Below are positions 22,602-32,258 of a stretch of DNA of 34,948 nucleotides, one piece after another (the first letter of the stretch is position 1; each line of letters opens with the position of its first letter). Both the position numbers and the translations under genes were made by a program. The notes under the pieces were generated by a model that was given only the letters and a program-made list of their open reading frames with translations, ran no database searches and was not told the DNA's origin. Source of the stretch: an uncultured Fenollaria sp. (lineage in GTDB: Bacteria > Bacillota > Clostridia > Tissierellales > Peptoniphilaceae); contig NZ_CAKPYL010000009.1 of assembly GCF_934202865.1 (NCBI RefSeq), forward strand, positions 1-34,948, given 5' to 3'.

Positions 22602-25226
22602 CTACTTTAATTCTTCTAATCTTGTTAATGTCTTATCTAATAGCTCCTTATAATTATCTAGCTTTTCTCTTTCTTTGTCAACAACATCCTTTGGTGCCTT
22701 GCTTACAAATTTTTCATTTGAAAGCTTCTTTTCAAGTCTTTCAACTTCAAAATCTAGCTTTTCTTTTTCTTCCATAAGTCTTTGTTTTTCTTTTTCGAAA
22801 TCTATTAACTCATTTAATGGGAAGAATAGTTCTGCATTTGTCATCATTATCGATGTAAAATCTTTATTGATGGCGTCTTTATTGTCAAGTATAGTGATCT
22901 TGTCTATATGCTCAAGGTCTTTGAAATAGTTAGCGCTGTCAATATAAAGCTTACCTGCTGCTTCGTCGTTTGGATAAACTAGCATTGAGAAGTGCTTTGA
23001 TGGCTCAATGTTCATGTCTGTCTTCATCTTTCTTATAGCCTTGATAGCACTCTTAATTAATTCTAAATCATTAAGCTCTTCTTCATAGTACTTTATATCC
23101 TTTGGCCAATCACTGATGATTAGTGGAGTCTTCCTATTTGGTAGGTAGCTCCAGATCTCTTCAGTGATAAATGGCATAAATGGATGAAGTATCTTTAATA
23201 TATTTTCTAAGATATATAAAATAACGTTTTGCGCGTTAATATTGTCCCTATCGTATAATCTTGTCTTAACTAGTTCTATATACCAGTCGCAGAAGTCTTC
23301 CCAAATGAAGTCTTGTACTTTAGCAGCTGCTATACCTATCTCGTATTTATCAAGATTGTTGTTGATTTCGTCTACAACAGTTTTTAGTCTTGAGATGATC
23401 CACTTATCTTCTCTTTCTAATTTGTCGTAGTCAAGGCTATAGTCATCTCTATCATCAAGGTTCATAAGAACAAATCTTGATGCGTTCCACAATTTATTAG
23501 CAAAATTTCTTTGTGGCTCTACTTTTTTAACGCTATATTTAATGTCATTACCAGGAGCGTTATTTGTGATTAATGAGTATCTTAGTGCATCGGCGCCATA
23601 TTCACTAATTACTTGTAGTGGGTCTATGCCGTTACCTAGTGATTTACTCATCTTTCTGCCTTGTACGTCTCTGATAAGACCTGTTAATAAAACGTCTTTG
23701 AATGGTACTTCGCCTGTTTGTTCAAGGGATGAGAATATCATTCTACTTACCCAGAAGAAAATTATGTCATAGCCTGTTACTAGTAAGTCTGTCGGGAAGA
23801 ATCTCTTGTAATCATCTGAGTCTGTGTCTGGCCAGCCAAGTGTTGAGAACGGCCAAAGAGCTGATGAGAACCATGTATCAAGTGTGTCTTCATCTTGTTT
23901 TAGATGAGTAGATCCACACTTATCACACTTTTCTGGTTTTTCCTTGCTAACGATGTACTCGCCACAGTCTTCACAGTAATAAACAGGAATTCTGTGTCCC
24001 CACCATAGTTGACGAGAAATGCACCAGTCTCTGATGTTTTCAAGCCAATTTTCATATATCTTGCCGAACCTTTCAGGGATAATGTTTACTTTATTTTCTC
24101 TATATGCTTCAAGGGCTTTTTTAGCCATATCTTCCATCTTAACGAACCATTGAAGTGAAGCTAGCGGCTCGATGATGGTATTGCATCTTTCGCAATGACC
24201 AACAGAGTTTTCGTGTTTCTCTACCTTTACCAATAGACCTTGTTCATCAAGATCCTTAATGATTCTCTCTCTAGCTTCATATCTGTCAAGACCCTTATAA
24301 GCGTAAGCATTTTCATTCATCTTAGCATCTTCGTCTATGACTATAAGTTGACCAAGATCGTGTCTAGCACCTACTTCGAAGTCGTTAGGGTCATGTGATG
24401 GCGTAATCTTAACGCAGCCAGTACCGAAGGATGAATCAACGTATTCATCGGCGATAACTGGTATTTGTCTATCTGTTAGAGGCAAGTCAAGTGTTTTGCC
24501 AACTAAGTCAGTATATCTTTCATCGTCTGGATTAACAGCTACTGCTAAGTCCCCTAAAAGTGTTTCAGGTCTAGTTGTTGCAATAGTTACAAAGCCAGTC
24601 TTGTCTGAGTATGGGTACTTTATGTACCACATCTTTCCCTCTTGTGGCTCATGAATAACTTCTGTATCGGATATAGCTGTGTGACAGTGTGGGCACCAGT
24701 TAACTATCCTCATTCCTCTATAAATATAATCTTTTTTGTATAATCTTTCAAATACTTCGTAAACGGCCTTTGTTAAGTGCTCATCAAGCGTAAAGCTATC
24801 GCGTGACCAATCACAAGATGAACCAAGCTTCTTTAGCTGCTCTTTGATGTTGCCGCCGTACTTGTGAGTCCAGTCCCAAGCTTCTTCTAGGAACTCTTCC
24901 CTTGTTAAGTCGCTCTTCTTAACGCCTTCTTCTCTAAGCTTTTCAACAACTTTTGCTTCTGTTGAAATGGACGCGTGGTCAGTTCCAGGTAGCCAAAGTG
25001 CGTTGTAGCCTTGCATTCTCTTGTATCTGATAACAAAATCTTGTATAGTGCCATTAAGCGCGTGACCAAGGTGAAGGTTACCTGTTACATTTGGTGGCGG
25101 CATGATGATGGTAAATGATTCTTTACTATCGTCAGTACTTGGCTTAAAATACTCATTGTCCATCCAAAATTTATAAATATTATCTTCAAATTCTGCTGGA
25201 TTATATGATTTCTCTAAATTTTTCAT
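22602..25226 (-). CDS. valS: Valyl-tRNA synthetase
   Basis: An 874-residue class I synthetase charging tRNA-Val. The HIGH motif appears as HLGHALN (about 52-58), the KMSKS loop as KMSKSLGNG (about 524-532), and the editing domain has TTRPETLLGD (about 219-228). Zinc-type Cys pairs (CEDCGEY, CDKCGSTH) are retained, and the C-terminus is the expected coiled-coil arm (about 805-874). It begins 24 nt after the RNase J gene with AGGAGG. No T-box leader fits in that gap, so it is not regulated by a nearby T-box as in many Firmicutes. Confidence 0.98.
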   Translation of the reverse strand: MKNLEKSYNPAEFEDNIYKFWMDNEYFKPSTDDSKESFTIIMPPPNVTGNLHLGHALNGTIQDFVIRYKRMQGYNALWLPGTDHASISTEAKVVEKLREEGVKKSDLTREEFLEEAWDWTHKYGGNIKEQLKKLGSSCDWSRDSFTLDEHLTKAVYEVFERLYKKDYIYRGMRIVNWCPHCHTAISDTEVIHEPQEGKMWYIKYPYSDKTGFVTIATTRPETLLGDLAVAVNPDDERYTDLVGKTLDLPLTDRQIPVIADEYVDSSFGTGCVKITPSHDPNDFEVGARHDLGQLIVIDEDAKMNENAYAYKGLDRYEARERIIKDLDEQGLLVKVEKHENSVGHCERCNTIIEPLASLQWFVKMEDMAKKALEAYRENKVNIIPERFGKIYENWLENIRDWCISRQLWWGHRIPVYYCEDCGEYIVSKEKPEKCDKCGSTHLKQDEDTLDTWFSSALWPFSTLGWPDTDSDDYKRFFPTDLLVTGYDIIFFWVSRMIFSSLEQTGEVPFKDVLLTGLIRDVQGRKMSKSLGNGIDPLQVISEYGADALRYSLITNNAPGNDIKYSVKKVEPQRNFANKLWNASRFVLMNLDDRDDYSLDYDKLEREDKWIISRLKTVVDEINNNLDKYEIGIAAAKVQDFIWEDFCDWYIELVKTRLYDRDNINAQNVILYILENILKILHPFMPFITEEIWSYLPNRKTPLIISDWPKDIKYYEEELNDLELIKSAIKAIRKMKTDMNIEPSKHFSMLVYPNDEAAGKLYIDSANYFKDLEHIDKITILDNKDAINKDFTSIMMTNAELFFPLNELIDFEKEKQRLMEEKEKLDFEVERLEKKLSNEKFVSKAPKDVVDKEREKLDNYKELLDKTLTRLEELK

Positions 25227-25250
25227 AATTCCTCCTGAGTAAAGTTTATA

Positions 25251-26912
25251 TTATACCTCCATGATTACTGGAAGTATCATAGGATTTCTCTTCATAGTTT
25301 GATATATATACTTCTTCAAACTGTCTCTGATAGCATTTTTAATGCTTGACCAGTCTTTAATGTTTCTTCTTTGGCAATCTTCTATGGCTAAAACAACTTT
25401 TTTCTTTGCTTCTTCCATAAGATCATCAGCTTCTCTGACATAGACAAAGCCTCTGGATATAATGTCTGGACCAGCTATAGTTGAGCCGTCTTCTTTACTT
25501 AATGTCAATACGACTATGATCAAACCGTCTTCAGATAAGTGCTTTCTATCTCTTAAAACGATATTACCAACATCGCCGACACCAAGACCATCGACCAAGA
25601 CATTGCCTGAAGTAACCTCATCAACAATTTCAGCCTTTCTCTTATCAAGTTCAAGCACTTCACCGTTATTCATGATGAAGATGTTCTTAGGATTCATGCC
25701 CATGCTCTCAGCGAGTTGCGCATGTAACTTAAGATGTCTTTGTTCGCCATGAACTGGTATGAAATATCTTGGCTTAAGTAGTGAATGTATTAGCTTAAGC
25801 TCTTCTTGACAAGCGTGCCCTGAAACGTGTATTTCACCAAGTGATTCATAAATAACTTTTGCATCAAGCTCTATAAGCTTGTTAATTACCTTTGATACAG
25901 CATTTTCATTGCCTGGTATCGGATGAGCTGAAAGTATAATTAAATCATTTGGTGTAAGCTGAATTTTTCTGTGCTCATTGTAGGCAATCCTTGTAAGAGC
26001 ACTCATTGGCTCGCCTTGTGAACCAGTTGTTATGATACAAATCTCGCTGTCATCATACTTATTCATCTTATTTATATCAATTATACTTGAGTCTTTAACT
26101 CTTAAGTAGCCTAAATCCTTAGCAACTTTAACGTTATTTATCATGGACCTGCCTGATAAAACTATTTTTCTGCCGTGTTTTTCAGCCGCTTCTATAATTT
26201 GCTGAATCCTTTGCATATTTGATGCAAATGTCGCAACTATGATTCTATTCTCAGTATATTCGTGGAAAATAGTTCTAAATGTCTCTCCGACTACTCTTTC
26301 ACTTAGAGTGTAGCCCTTTCTTTCAACGTTTGTACTTTCTGCCAATAGGCAAAGCACACCTTTATCTCCTAGCTCAGCGAACCTATTTAAATCGTTCACT
26401 CCACCCATAATTGGCGTAAAGTCAATTTTAAAGTCACCTGTGTGAACTATAACGCCTGCAGGTGTGTGAAATGCTAGTGCTGCTGAGTCAGGAATACTAT
26501 GGCATTGTCTAATGAATTCGACAACAATTTTCCCTAATCTAACCTTATCGTTAAAGTTTACCACATGCATTTTAGGTTTTAAGTTGTGTTCCTTTAACTT
26601 ATTTTCTAAGAGTCCTAAAGTTAGTCTAGTACCGTAAATAGGTACATGTATCTTCTTTAAGACGTATGGTATTGCTCCTATGTGGTCCTCGTGACCATGC
26701 GTTAGGACTATACCTTTAATTCTCTCCTTATTTTTTTCTAAATATGTGATATCTGGAATTACGATATCCACGCCCAGCATCTCGTCCTCTGGAAATGTCA
26801 TACCGCAATCGCATATAACTATATCGTTATCACATTCAATAAGAGTAATATTCTTTCCGATCTCATTCAGACCACCCAGCGGGATGATCCTTAGTTTGTT
26901 ACTCTTTAACAT
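25251..26912 (-). CDS. rnj: Ribonuclease J
   Basis: A 553-residue metallo-beta-lactamase/beta-CASP ribonuclease for mRNA decay and rRNA processing, with 5'-3' exo- and endonuclease activity in its family. Zinc ligands: THGHEDHIGAIP (about 74-85), HTGDFKID (about 157-164) and the beta-CASP HVSGHACQEEL (about 365-375), ending PVHGEQRHL (about 389-397). A C-terminal domain of about 100 residues follows. Only one copy is in the window, so J1 versus J2 cannot be decided. AAGGAGGAG precedes the ATG. It is 12 nt downstream of the DUF1292 gene. Confidence 0.96.
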   Translation of the reverse strand: MLKSNKLRIIPLGGLNEIGKNITLIECDNDIVICDCGMTFPEDEMLGVDIVIPDITYLEKNKERIKGIVLTHGHEDHIGAIPYVLKKIHVPIYGTRLTLGLLENKLKEHNLKPKMHVVNFNDKVRLGKIVVEFIRQCHSIPDSAALAFHTPAGVIVHTGDFKIDFTPIMGGVNDLNRFAELGDKGVLCLLAESTNVERKGYTLSERVVGETFRTIFHEYTENRIIVATFASNMQRIQQIIEAAEKHGRKIVLSGRSMINNVKVAKDLGYLRVKDSSIIDINKMNKYDDSEICIITTGSQGEPMSALTRIAYNEHRKIQLTPNDLIILSAHPIPGNENAVSKVINKLIELDAKVIYESLGEIHVSGHACQEELKLIHSLLKPRYFIPVHGEQRHLKLHAQLAESMGMNPKNIFIMNNGEVLELDKRKAEIVDEVTSGNVLVDGLGVGDVGNIVLRDRKHLSEDGLIIVVLTLSKEDGSTIAGPDIISRGFVYVREADDLMEEAKKKVVLAIEDCQRRNIKDWSSIKNAIRDSLKKYIYQTMKRNPMILPVIMEV

Positions 26913-26924
26913 CGTCTCCTCCTT

Positions 26925-27167
26925 TTATTTATTTGTTTTATCTAATTCTTCAAAGGCTTCTTGAGCTTCTCTTAGCTCCTCGTCGTCTAAGCCTGTGAAT
27001 ACTAAATTCCCTTCATTATCCTCACTATACTTCATTATATAGTAATCTTCGTCTTCTTCGCTTTCATACATTACTACATACTTGTCAGTATCAATCTCAA
27101 ATGTAGCTTCGACGATAAGTTCTATCTCATTACCATCATCGTCATGAAGCAGTATTTTATTATCCAT
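26925..27167 (-). CDS. DUF1292 (YrzB-like) small acidic protein
   Basis: An 80-residue acidic protein starting MDNKILLHDDDGNEIEL, with the family pattern F-ID--KYVV--ESEEDEDYYIMKY. DUF1292 proteins are common downstream of ireB-ruvX in Firmicutes and have no settled function. The start overlaps the end of ruvX by 8 nt and is preceded by AAAGGGG. No catalytic residues are apparent. Confidence 0.9.
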   Translation of the reverse strand: MDNKILLHDDDGNEIELIVEATFEIDTDKYVVMYESEEDEDYYIMKYSEDNEGNLVFTGLDDEELREAQEAFEELDKTNK

Positions 27168-27588
27168 TTTTTCCCCTTTGCATATCTAAATATGTTCTTA
27201 AAATATAATTTGCCGCGATTGAGTCAACATACTTTTTTCTGTTTTCTCTACGCACATTCGTATCAATTAAAACTCTTGTCGCACTTACTGTTGTCAGTCT
27301 CTCATCAACATAGACAACTTCTATGTCATCAAGATTTTTCTTCATAAAATCCATGTACTTCTTTACTTTTTTTGCTTGTGGTCCAAGGCTTCCATCCATA
27401 TTCTTAGGAAGGCCAACAACCAAAGTCTTTACGCCGTACTGATCAATAATTTCTTTTAACTTGTCTCTATCTTCTAATTTTGAAGTTCTAAATATAGTGT
27501 TTAGCGTTGTGACTATAATTTGCAATTCATCTGAAATTGCAAGTCCTACCGTTTTATCGCCAACGTCTAAAGCTAAAATTCTTTCCAT
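27160..27588 (-). CDS. ruvX: RuvX/YqgF-family Holliday junction resolvase-like nuclease
   Basis: A 142-residue RNase H-fold protein. The metal-binding motifs are intact: ALDVGDKTVGLAISDE (about 5-20), VVGLPKNMDGS (about 57-67) and YVDERLTTVSA (about 95-105). The family is implicated in pre-16S rRNA 5' maturation and possibly junction resolution. It follows ireB across a hairpin (27597-27627) and is followed by DUF1292 with an 8-nt overlap, the usual Firmicute order. Confidence 0.93.
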   Translation of the reverse strand: MERILALDVGDKTVGLAISDELQIIVTTLNTIFRTSKLEDRDKLKEIIDQYGVKTLVVGLPKNMDGSLGPQAKKVKKYMDFMKKNLDDIEVVYVDERLTTVSATRVLIDTNVRRENRKKYVDSIAANYILRTYLDMQRGKNG

Positions 27589-27596
27589 AATTTCAC

Positions 27597-27627
27597 CTAA
27601 AAATAATAGGGGTTATAAGCCCCTATT
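27597..27627 (-). terminator. Terminator or attenuator between ireB and ruvX
   Basis: Minus-strand 8-bp stem AATAGGGG/CCCCTATT with 7-nt loop and a following TATTTTT. It starts 2 nt after the ireB stop. As there is no promoter in the short gap before ruvX, partial read-through is likely. Confidence 0.75.
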
Positions 27628-27629
27628 AA

Positions 27630-27881
27630 TCATTTCAAATAATCAACGAGTATTGCCTCCAAAAGCTCATCTCTTTCCATTTGTATAATCATCGATCTAG
27701 CATCATTGTAGCTTGTTATATATGTTGGATCGCCTGATAAAATGTAACCTATGATTTGGTTGATGGGGTTGTATCCCTTAGCTTCTAGAGCCTCACAAAC
27801 CTTATTTAATATTTCTTTTGGTGATTGAACTGTTTCCTTTTGAATATTAAATTTCATTGTCTCATCAAATTTCTTATCCAT
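27630..27881 (-). CDS. ireB: IreB-family regulatory phosphoprotein
   Basis: An 83-residue protein of the IreB (UPF0297, DUF965) family. Typical segments are ILNKVCEALEAKGYNPINQIIGYILSGDPTYITSY (about 25-59) and DARSMIIQMERDELLEAILVDYL. In enterococci IreB is phosphorylated by the PASTA kinase IreK on N-terminal Thr residues and acts on envelope stress and cephalosporin resistance. A Thr is present at position 8 of the N-terminus (FDETMKF). No kinase is in the window. AGAGGTGA precedes the ATG and it has its own promoter. Confidence 0.94.
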   Translation of the reverse strand: MDKKFDETMKFNIQKETVQSPKEILNKVCEALEAKGYNPINQIIGYILSGDPTYITSYNDARSMIIQMERDELLEAILVDYLK

Positions 27882-27899
27882 GCTATCACCTCTAAATAT

Positions 27900-27928
27900 A
27901 GTATATCATAAAAAACTTATGTCTTCAA
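27900..27928 (-). promoter_or_regulatory. Promoter of ireB and downstream genes
   Basis: Minus-strand TTGAAG, 17-nt spacer, TATACT, in the 70-nt gap after alaS. Confidence 0.65.
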
Positions 27929-27951
27929 TAATAATTTATTTCTTATTATAA

Positions 27952-30585
27952 TTAGCTTAAAATCTCTTTAAGTTTTTCTTCTGCTCTTATTTCAAAATCT
28001 TTAAGCTTATCTGAGTTACCTCCGCCTGCTTGAGCCATGTCATCTCTTCCGCCGCCCTTAGCATCTAGTAGTGGCGCAATGTTCTTCATCAAGATATTTG
28101 CTGTAACTACCTTGCTTACAATGTCTTTTGTAAGTGTTATAATGAACGAAGTCTTTCCGCCGATGTCAGCAGCTACCATGACTATACCTGATTTGACTTT
28201 GTCCTTAAGCTTATCGCCTGCTTGTCTTAATTCGTTCATATTGTCAGCTTCAATCACGCTGATGATATAGTTAACGCCATTAATATTTTTAACTTCGCTG
28301 TCAAGATTTTTAAGCTCGGCATTTTGTATTTTGTTCTTTAAGTCTTTTATTTCTTTTTCTCTATCTTTTAAGTCGCTAATTGTTTGCTCAGCCTTATTGA
28401 TAAGGTCTTCTTTATTAGTTTTGAATGTTTCGCTAAGTTTATCTAATTCAGCTTCATTATCGTTTAAGTATTTATAAGTGTTTCTGCCTGTTAGAGCTTC
28501 AATTCTTCTAACGCCTGCAGCTATACCAGTTTCTTGAACTATCTTGAATAAGCCTACTTCAGATGTATTTTTAACGTGAGTACCGCCGCATAGTTCCATT
28601 GAGAAGTCGCCAACTTTAACTACTCTAACAAAATCGCCGTATTTATCTTCGAATAGACCTGTTGCACCCATCTTCTTAGACTCTTCTAAGCTAACTACAG
28701 ATGTATTTACGTCTATAGCATCAAAAATGCTTTCATTAACAATATTTTCAACTTGTTTAATCTCATCAGCTGTCATTGCTTGGAAGTGAGTGAAGTCAAA
28801 TCTAAGTCTAGTTGGACTAACTAAGGAACCTGCTTGATTAACGTGAGTGCCTAGAACCATCTTTAGTGCCTTGTGAAGTAAGTGAGTTGCTGTGTGGTTC
28901 TTGCGTGTATCTTGTCTAAGCTTGTAATCGATCTCAGCATCTAGCTTGTCGCCTGTTTTTAATTCTCCAGACTCAACTTCAACTTCATGAAGCACAAGAC
29001 CTGTCTTAGTCTTCTTTGTATCAATTACCTTTAAGATAGCCTTATCATTTTTAAGTGTGCCGACGTCGCCAACTTGTCCACCTGATTGACCGTAGAATGG
29101 TGTCTTGTCAAGTATAACTATGGCCTTCTCGCCTTCCTTGATTGAATCTACTAAGTTTTTATCCACAACTATGGCATTTACTTTGGCGTCTTCATTCACA
29201 TCGTGTTCGTAGCCAATAAATTCATTCTTGTAATTTTCATAAATATCTAGATTTAAGTCACTGTTCCAGCCAGAGTCTTCGATGTGAGCATTTTCCTTTG
29301 CTCTAAGCTTTTGTTCTTGCATGTTCTTATTAAATTCTTCTTCATCTACAGAAATTCCATTCTCTTCAAGAATTTCCTTAGTTATATCGAATGGGAAGCC
29401 GTAAGTATCATACAAAATGAAAGCTTTTTCTCCAGATAGGCTAGTTTTGCCTTCTTTTTTAATTTCATCAATGTATGAGTTTAAGATGTTCATACCTTGA
29501 TTGATAGTTTCTTCAAACTTAGCTTCTTCAGCGCTTATAATCTTGATTATAGTCTCTCTATTTTGAGCAAGTTCTGTATAGTGATATGACCAGCCATCAA
29601 TAACTTTTTCTACAAGATCAGCTAAGAATGGTCTGTCTATGCCAAGTAGCTTACCGTGTCTAATCGCACGTCTAATTATCTTTCTAAGTACATAGCCTCT
29701 TGACTCGTTTGATGGTATGATGCCGTCTGAAACCATGAAAGTCATGCTTCTTACGTGGTCAGCGATTATTCTTATAGATATGTCATCTTTTTCATTTATT
29801 TTATACTTTTTATTCGATAATCTTTCTACCTCTTCAATAATGCTTCTGATTTCTTTTATATCGAAGATTGAGTGAACGCCTTGCATAACGCACGCCATTC
29901 TTTCAAGACCCATACCAGTATCTATGTTTGGATGACTTAGTGGCTCGTACTCATCCTTTGATTTTCTATCAAATTGAGTAAATACAAGGTTCCAAACTTC
30001 GATTAGTCTTTCATTATCTACGCCGTCATTAAAGTCCTTTAAAGTACCGTAGCTTTCCCCTCTATCGTAGAAAATCTCAGTACATGGACCCGATGGACCA
30101 GTTTCAAGCTCCCAGAAGTTATCTTCTTTGCCAAGTCTTACTAATCTCTTTGGATCTTGACCTTCCTTAACCCATAGGTCAAAAGCTTCGTCGTCATCCT
30201 TGAATACTGTGATCCATAGCTTTTCAGGCTCTATTTCAAAAACTTCTGTAAGTAAAGTCCACGCCCAATGAATTGCTTCTTTTTTAAAGTAATCTCCAAA
30301 AGAGAAGTTTCCAAGCATTTCAAAGAAAGTTCCGTGTCTATCAGTTTTACCAACGTTGTCTATATCGCCTGTTCTGATACACTTTTGGCAAGTAGTCATC
30401 CTCTTAGATGGAGCACTTAACTCGCCTGTAAAAAACTTCTTAAGTGGTGCCATGCCCGCACCTATTAATAATAATGATTTATCATCCTTTGGTATTAGCG
30501 AAAAACTTTTTTCAGCTAAGTGACCGTGATTTTTAAAGAAATTTAAATATTCATCTCTTATTTCGTCCAAAGATAAATGTTTCAT
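27952..30585 (-). CDS. alaS: Alanyl-tRNA synthetase
   Basis: An 877-residue class II synthetase. It shows an N-terminal catalytic domain (LIPKDDKSLLLIGAGMAPLK, about 26-45; SRGYVLRKIIRRAIRHG, about 284-300), an editing domain with HTATHLLH (about 564-571) and CGGTHV (about 664-669), and a C-terminal DHHA1 glycine-rich motif GGGRDDMAQAGG. Length is standard. It lies 10 nt after the AI-2E transporter gene with AGAGGTG before the ATG. No T-box leader is present. The alaS-ireB-ruvX-DUF1292 order is conserved in Firmicutes. Confidence 0.98.
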   Translation of the reverse strand: MKHLSLDEIRDEYLNFFKNHGHLAEKSFSLIPKDDKSLLLIGAGMAPLKKFFTGELSAPSKRMTTCQKCIRTGDIDNVGKTDRHGTFFEMLGNFSFGDYFKKEAIHWAWTLLTEVFEIEPEKLWITVFKDDDEAFDLWVKEGQDPKRLVRLGKEDNFWELETGPSGPCTEIFYDRGESYGTLKDFNDGVDNERLIEVWNLVFTQFDRKSKDEYEPLSHPNIDTGMGLERMACVMQGVHSIFDIKEIRSIIEEVERLSNKKYKINEKDDISIRIIADHVRSMTFMVSDGIIPSNESRGYVLRKIIRRAIRHGKLLGIDRPFLADLVEKVIDGWSYHYTELAQNRETIIKIISAEEAKFEETINQGMNILNSYIDEIKKEGKTSLSGEKAFILYDTYGFPFDITKEILEENGISVDEEEFNKNMQEQKLRAKENAHIEDSGWNSDLNLDIYENYKNEFIGYEHDVNEDAKVNAIVVDKNLVDSIKEGEKAIVILDKTPFYGQSGGQVGDVGTLKNDKAILKVIDTKKTKTGLVLHEVEVESGELKTGDKLDAEIDYKLRQDTRKNHTATHLLHKALKMVLGTHVNQAGSLVSPTRLRFDFTHFQAMTADEIKQVENIVNESIFDAIDVNTSVVSLEESKKMGATGLFEDKYGDFVRVVKVGDFSMELCGGTHVKNTSEVGLFKIVQETGIAAGVRRIEALTGRNTYKYLNDNEAELDKLSETFKTNKEDLINKAEQTISDLKDREKEIKDLKNKIQNAELKNLDSEVKNINGVNYIISVIEADNMNELRQAGDKLKDKVKSGIVMVAADIGGKTSFIITLTKDIVSKVVTANILMKNIAPLLDAKGGGRDDMAQAGGGNSDKLKDFEIRAEEKLKEILS

Positions 30586-30595
30586 GTATACACCT

Positions 30596-31804
30596 CTAAT
30601 TATTTTTATTTACAACATATTCATTATACACTGTTTTGATGACAAGTGCAATAGGTACCGACAGTATCATACCTAAAAATCCGAATAGCGCCGCTCCTAG
30701 TATAAGTAGGAATAAAACTACTATTGGATGGAAGCCCGTTTCCTTTGATAATATCTTCGGTCCCACTATATTATTTTCTACCCATTGAATTAATATATAT
30801 AGAACAAAGATCCAAAGCGCTTTGATTGGACTATCTATAAAAGCAAAGACAAAGGCTGGAATAAGGCCCATAAGTGGTCCAACATACGGCACTATATCAG
30901 CAACGCATGTGATTATACCTATAACAAAGGAGAATTCTACTCCCAAGGCTAGAAGCATAATAAATGTTGCAAAACCAACAAATATAGCCATCTTAATCTT
31001 GCCTATGATATATTTAGTCATATCATTATGAATATTTGAGAATAACCTTATTAACCTTTCTTTTCTCGCTTCTGGTATCATGGCTTTGAACTTTTCCTTA
31101 ATTTTGTCCTTATCTTTTAAAAAGTAAAAGGCAAATATTGGTGTCAAGACAAGTGAAAATACAAAGCTCATAACATTCTTCGCAGAATTAACAAGTAAAT
31201 TTCCCGCATTAGCTGTTTGTTTTTTGTATATCTTCGATATATTATCAACTATAAGTTCGTTATCAAGATTTATACCTTTAAAAAGCTCATATTGATTAAA
31301 GAAATCGTTAATTGATTCAAGCGTTTGCTTGTAATATTCTGGGAATTTAATTATAAGATTTTTAATATCAGAAATAGTCTTAGGAAAGACAGTAAAGCCT
31401 AAAATTAAAAATATAAGAATAACTATTAAAAAAACAGTCAAAATCGCAAGATTATCCGATATCTTAAGTCTCTTACGCACACTTTTAACCATAGGATTTA
31501 AAAAGTACGCAAGCATTGCCGCGACTAGTATAGATAGCGTGATTGTCCTTACCATAAGAAAGTTTTTGTATATGTATATGAAGAATAATACCGCTAAAAC
31601 TGTTATTATAAACTTAATTATTACAGTCTTAGAGAATATAAGTCTCTCCCCCTCATCGAGGTGTTTATTACCGATATTAACGAGATAATATATGCCTAAA
31701 GCTAATATAATTATCTGCAAACCAAGGAGGATACCATTTAAGGCTCCTCCTTGATTTATCAAATTAATTATGTTCTCGTTAATAGTATTTGCTAAAAAAC
31801 CCAT
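30596..31804 (-). CDS. AI-2E family (TerC/YrrI-type) membrane transporter
   Basis: A 402-residue protein of the AI-2E family with about eight hydrophobic helices. It has the central soluble segment and the FYFLKDKDKIKEKF motif (about 232-245). The later part has the typical VGFATFIMLLALG, CVADIVPYVGPLMGLIPA (about 290-307) and FLGMILSVPIALVIK near the C-terminus. The family includes AI-2 exporters and Na+/H+ antiporters, so the substrate is open. It is immediately upstream of alaS and 4 nt after nifU. The ribosome binding site is weak, so coupling to nifU is likely. Confidence 0.88.
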   Translation of the reverse strand: MGFLANTINENIINLINQGGALNGILLGLQIIILALGIYYLVNIGNKHLDEGERLIFSKTVIIKFIITVLAVLFFIYIYKNFLMVRTITLSILVAAMLAYFLNPMVKSVRKRLKISDNLAILTVFLIVILIFLILGFTVFPKTISDIKNLIIKFPEYYKQTLESINDFFNQYELFKGINLDNELIVDNISKIYKKQTANAGNLLVNSAKNVMSFVFSLVLTPIFAFYFLKDKDKIKEKFKAMIPEARKERLIRLFSNIHNDMTKYIIGKIKMAIFVGFATFIMLLALGVEFSFVIGIITCVADIVPYVGPLMGLIPAFVFAFIDSPIKALWIFVLYILIQWVENNIVGPKILSKETGFHPIVVLFLLILGAALFGFLGMILSVPIALVIKTVYNEYVVNKNN

Positions 31805-31808
31805 CTTC

Positions 31809-32258
31809 TTAGTCTAGTTCTACATGATCGTGATCATGTAAATCATCTTTTGGTGGTTCGTAATTTTCAAGACCTTTTACCTTATGACCAGTTTTTTCTT
31901 GATAGTCATAAAGTGCTGCCTTGATAGCTTCTTCAGCAAGTACTGAGCAGTGCATTTTAATTGGTGGAAGTCCATCTAAGTTTTCAGCTACTTCTTTGTT
32001 TGATAGGTTTATAGCTTCGTTTATGGACTTACCCTTGATAAGTTCTGTAGCCATAGATGATGACGCGATCGCAGTACCACAGCCGTAAGTCTTGAACTTA
32101 ACATCTGTAATTATATCGTTTTCATCTATCTTTAGGTACATCCTCATGATGTCGCCGCATTTTGCGTTACCAACTTCGCCAACACCGCTTGGGTTTTCCA
32201 TCTCCCCAACATTTCTTGGATGCATAAAGTGATCCATAACTTTTTCAGAATATAACAT
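31809..32258 (-). CDS. NifU/IscU-like iron-sulfur cluster scaffold
   Basis: A 149-residue scaffold protein with the three cluster-binding Cys: NAKCGD (about 34), TYGCGTAIASSS (about 59) and KMHCSVLAE (about 103), plus the Asp after the first Cys. The N-terminus YSEKVMDHFMHPRNVG is typical. The C-terminus is longer than usual and rich in Asp and His (DDLHDHDHVELD), a possible metal-binding tail. Its ATG shares one nucleotide with the nifS stop (TAATG overlap). Together they assemble Fe-S clusters, which the serine dehydratase in this window would need. Confidence 0.95.
   Translation of the reverse strand: MLYSEKVMDHFMHPRNVGEMENPSGVGEVGNAKCGDIMRMYLKIDENDIITDVKFKTYGCGTAIASSSMATELIKGKSINEAINLSNKEVAENLDGLPPIKMHCSVLAEEAIKAALYDYQEKTGHKVKGLENYEPPKDDLHDHDHVELD

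Noticed and set aside
22595..30595. T-box leaders expected before valS or alaS
   Set aside because: The gaps upstream of both genes are only 10-24 nt, with no leader structure. hisS likewise has a 1-nt gap upstream.
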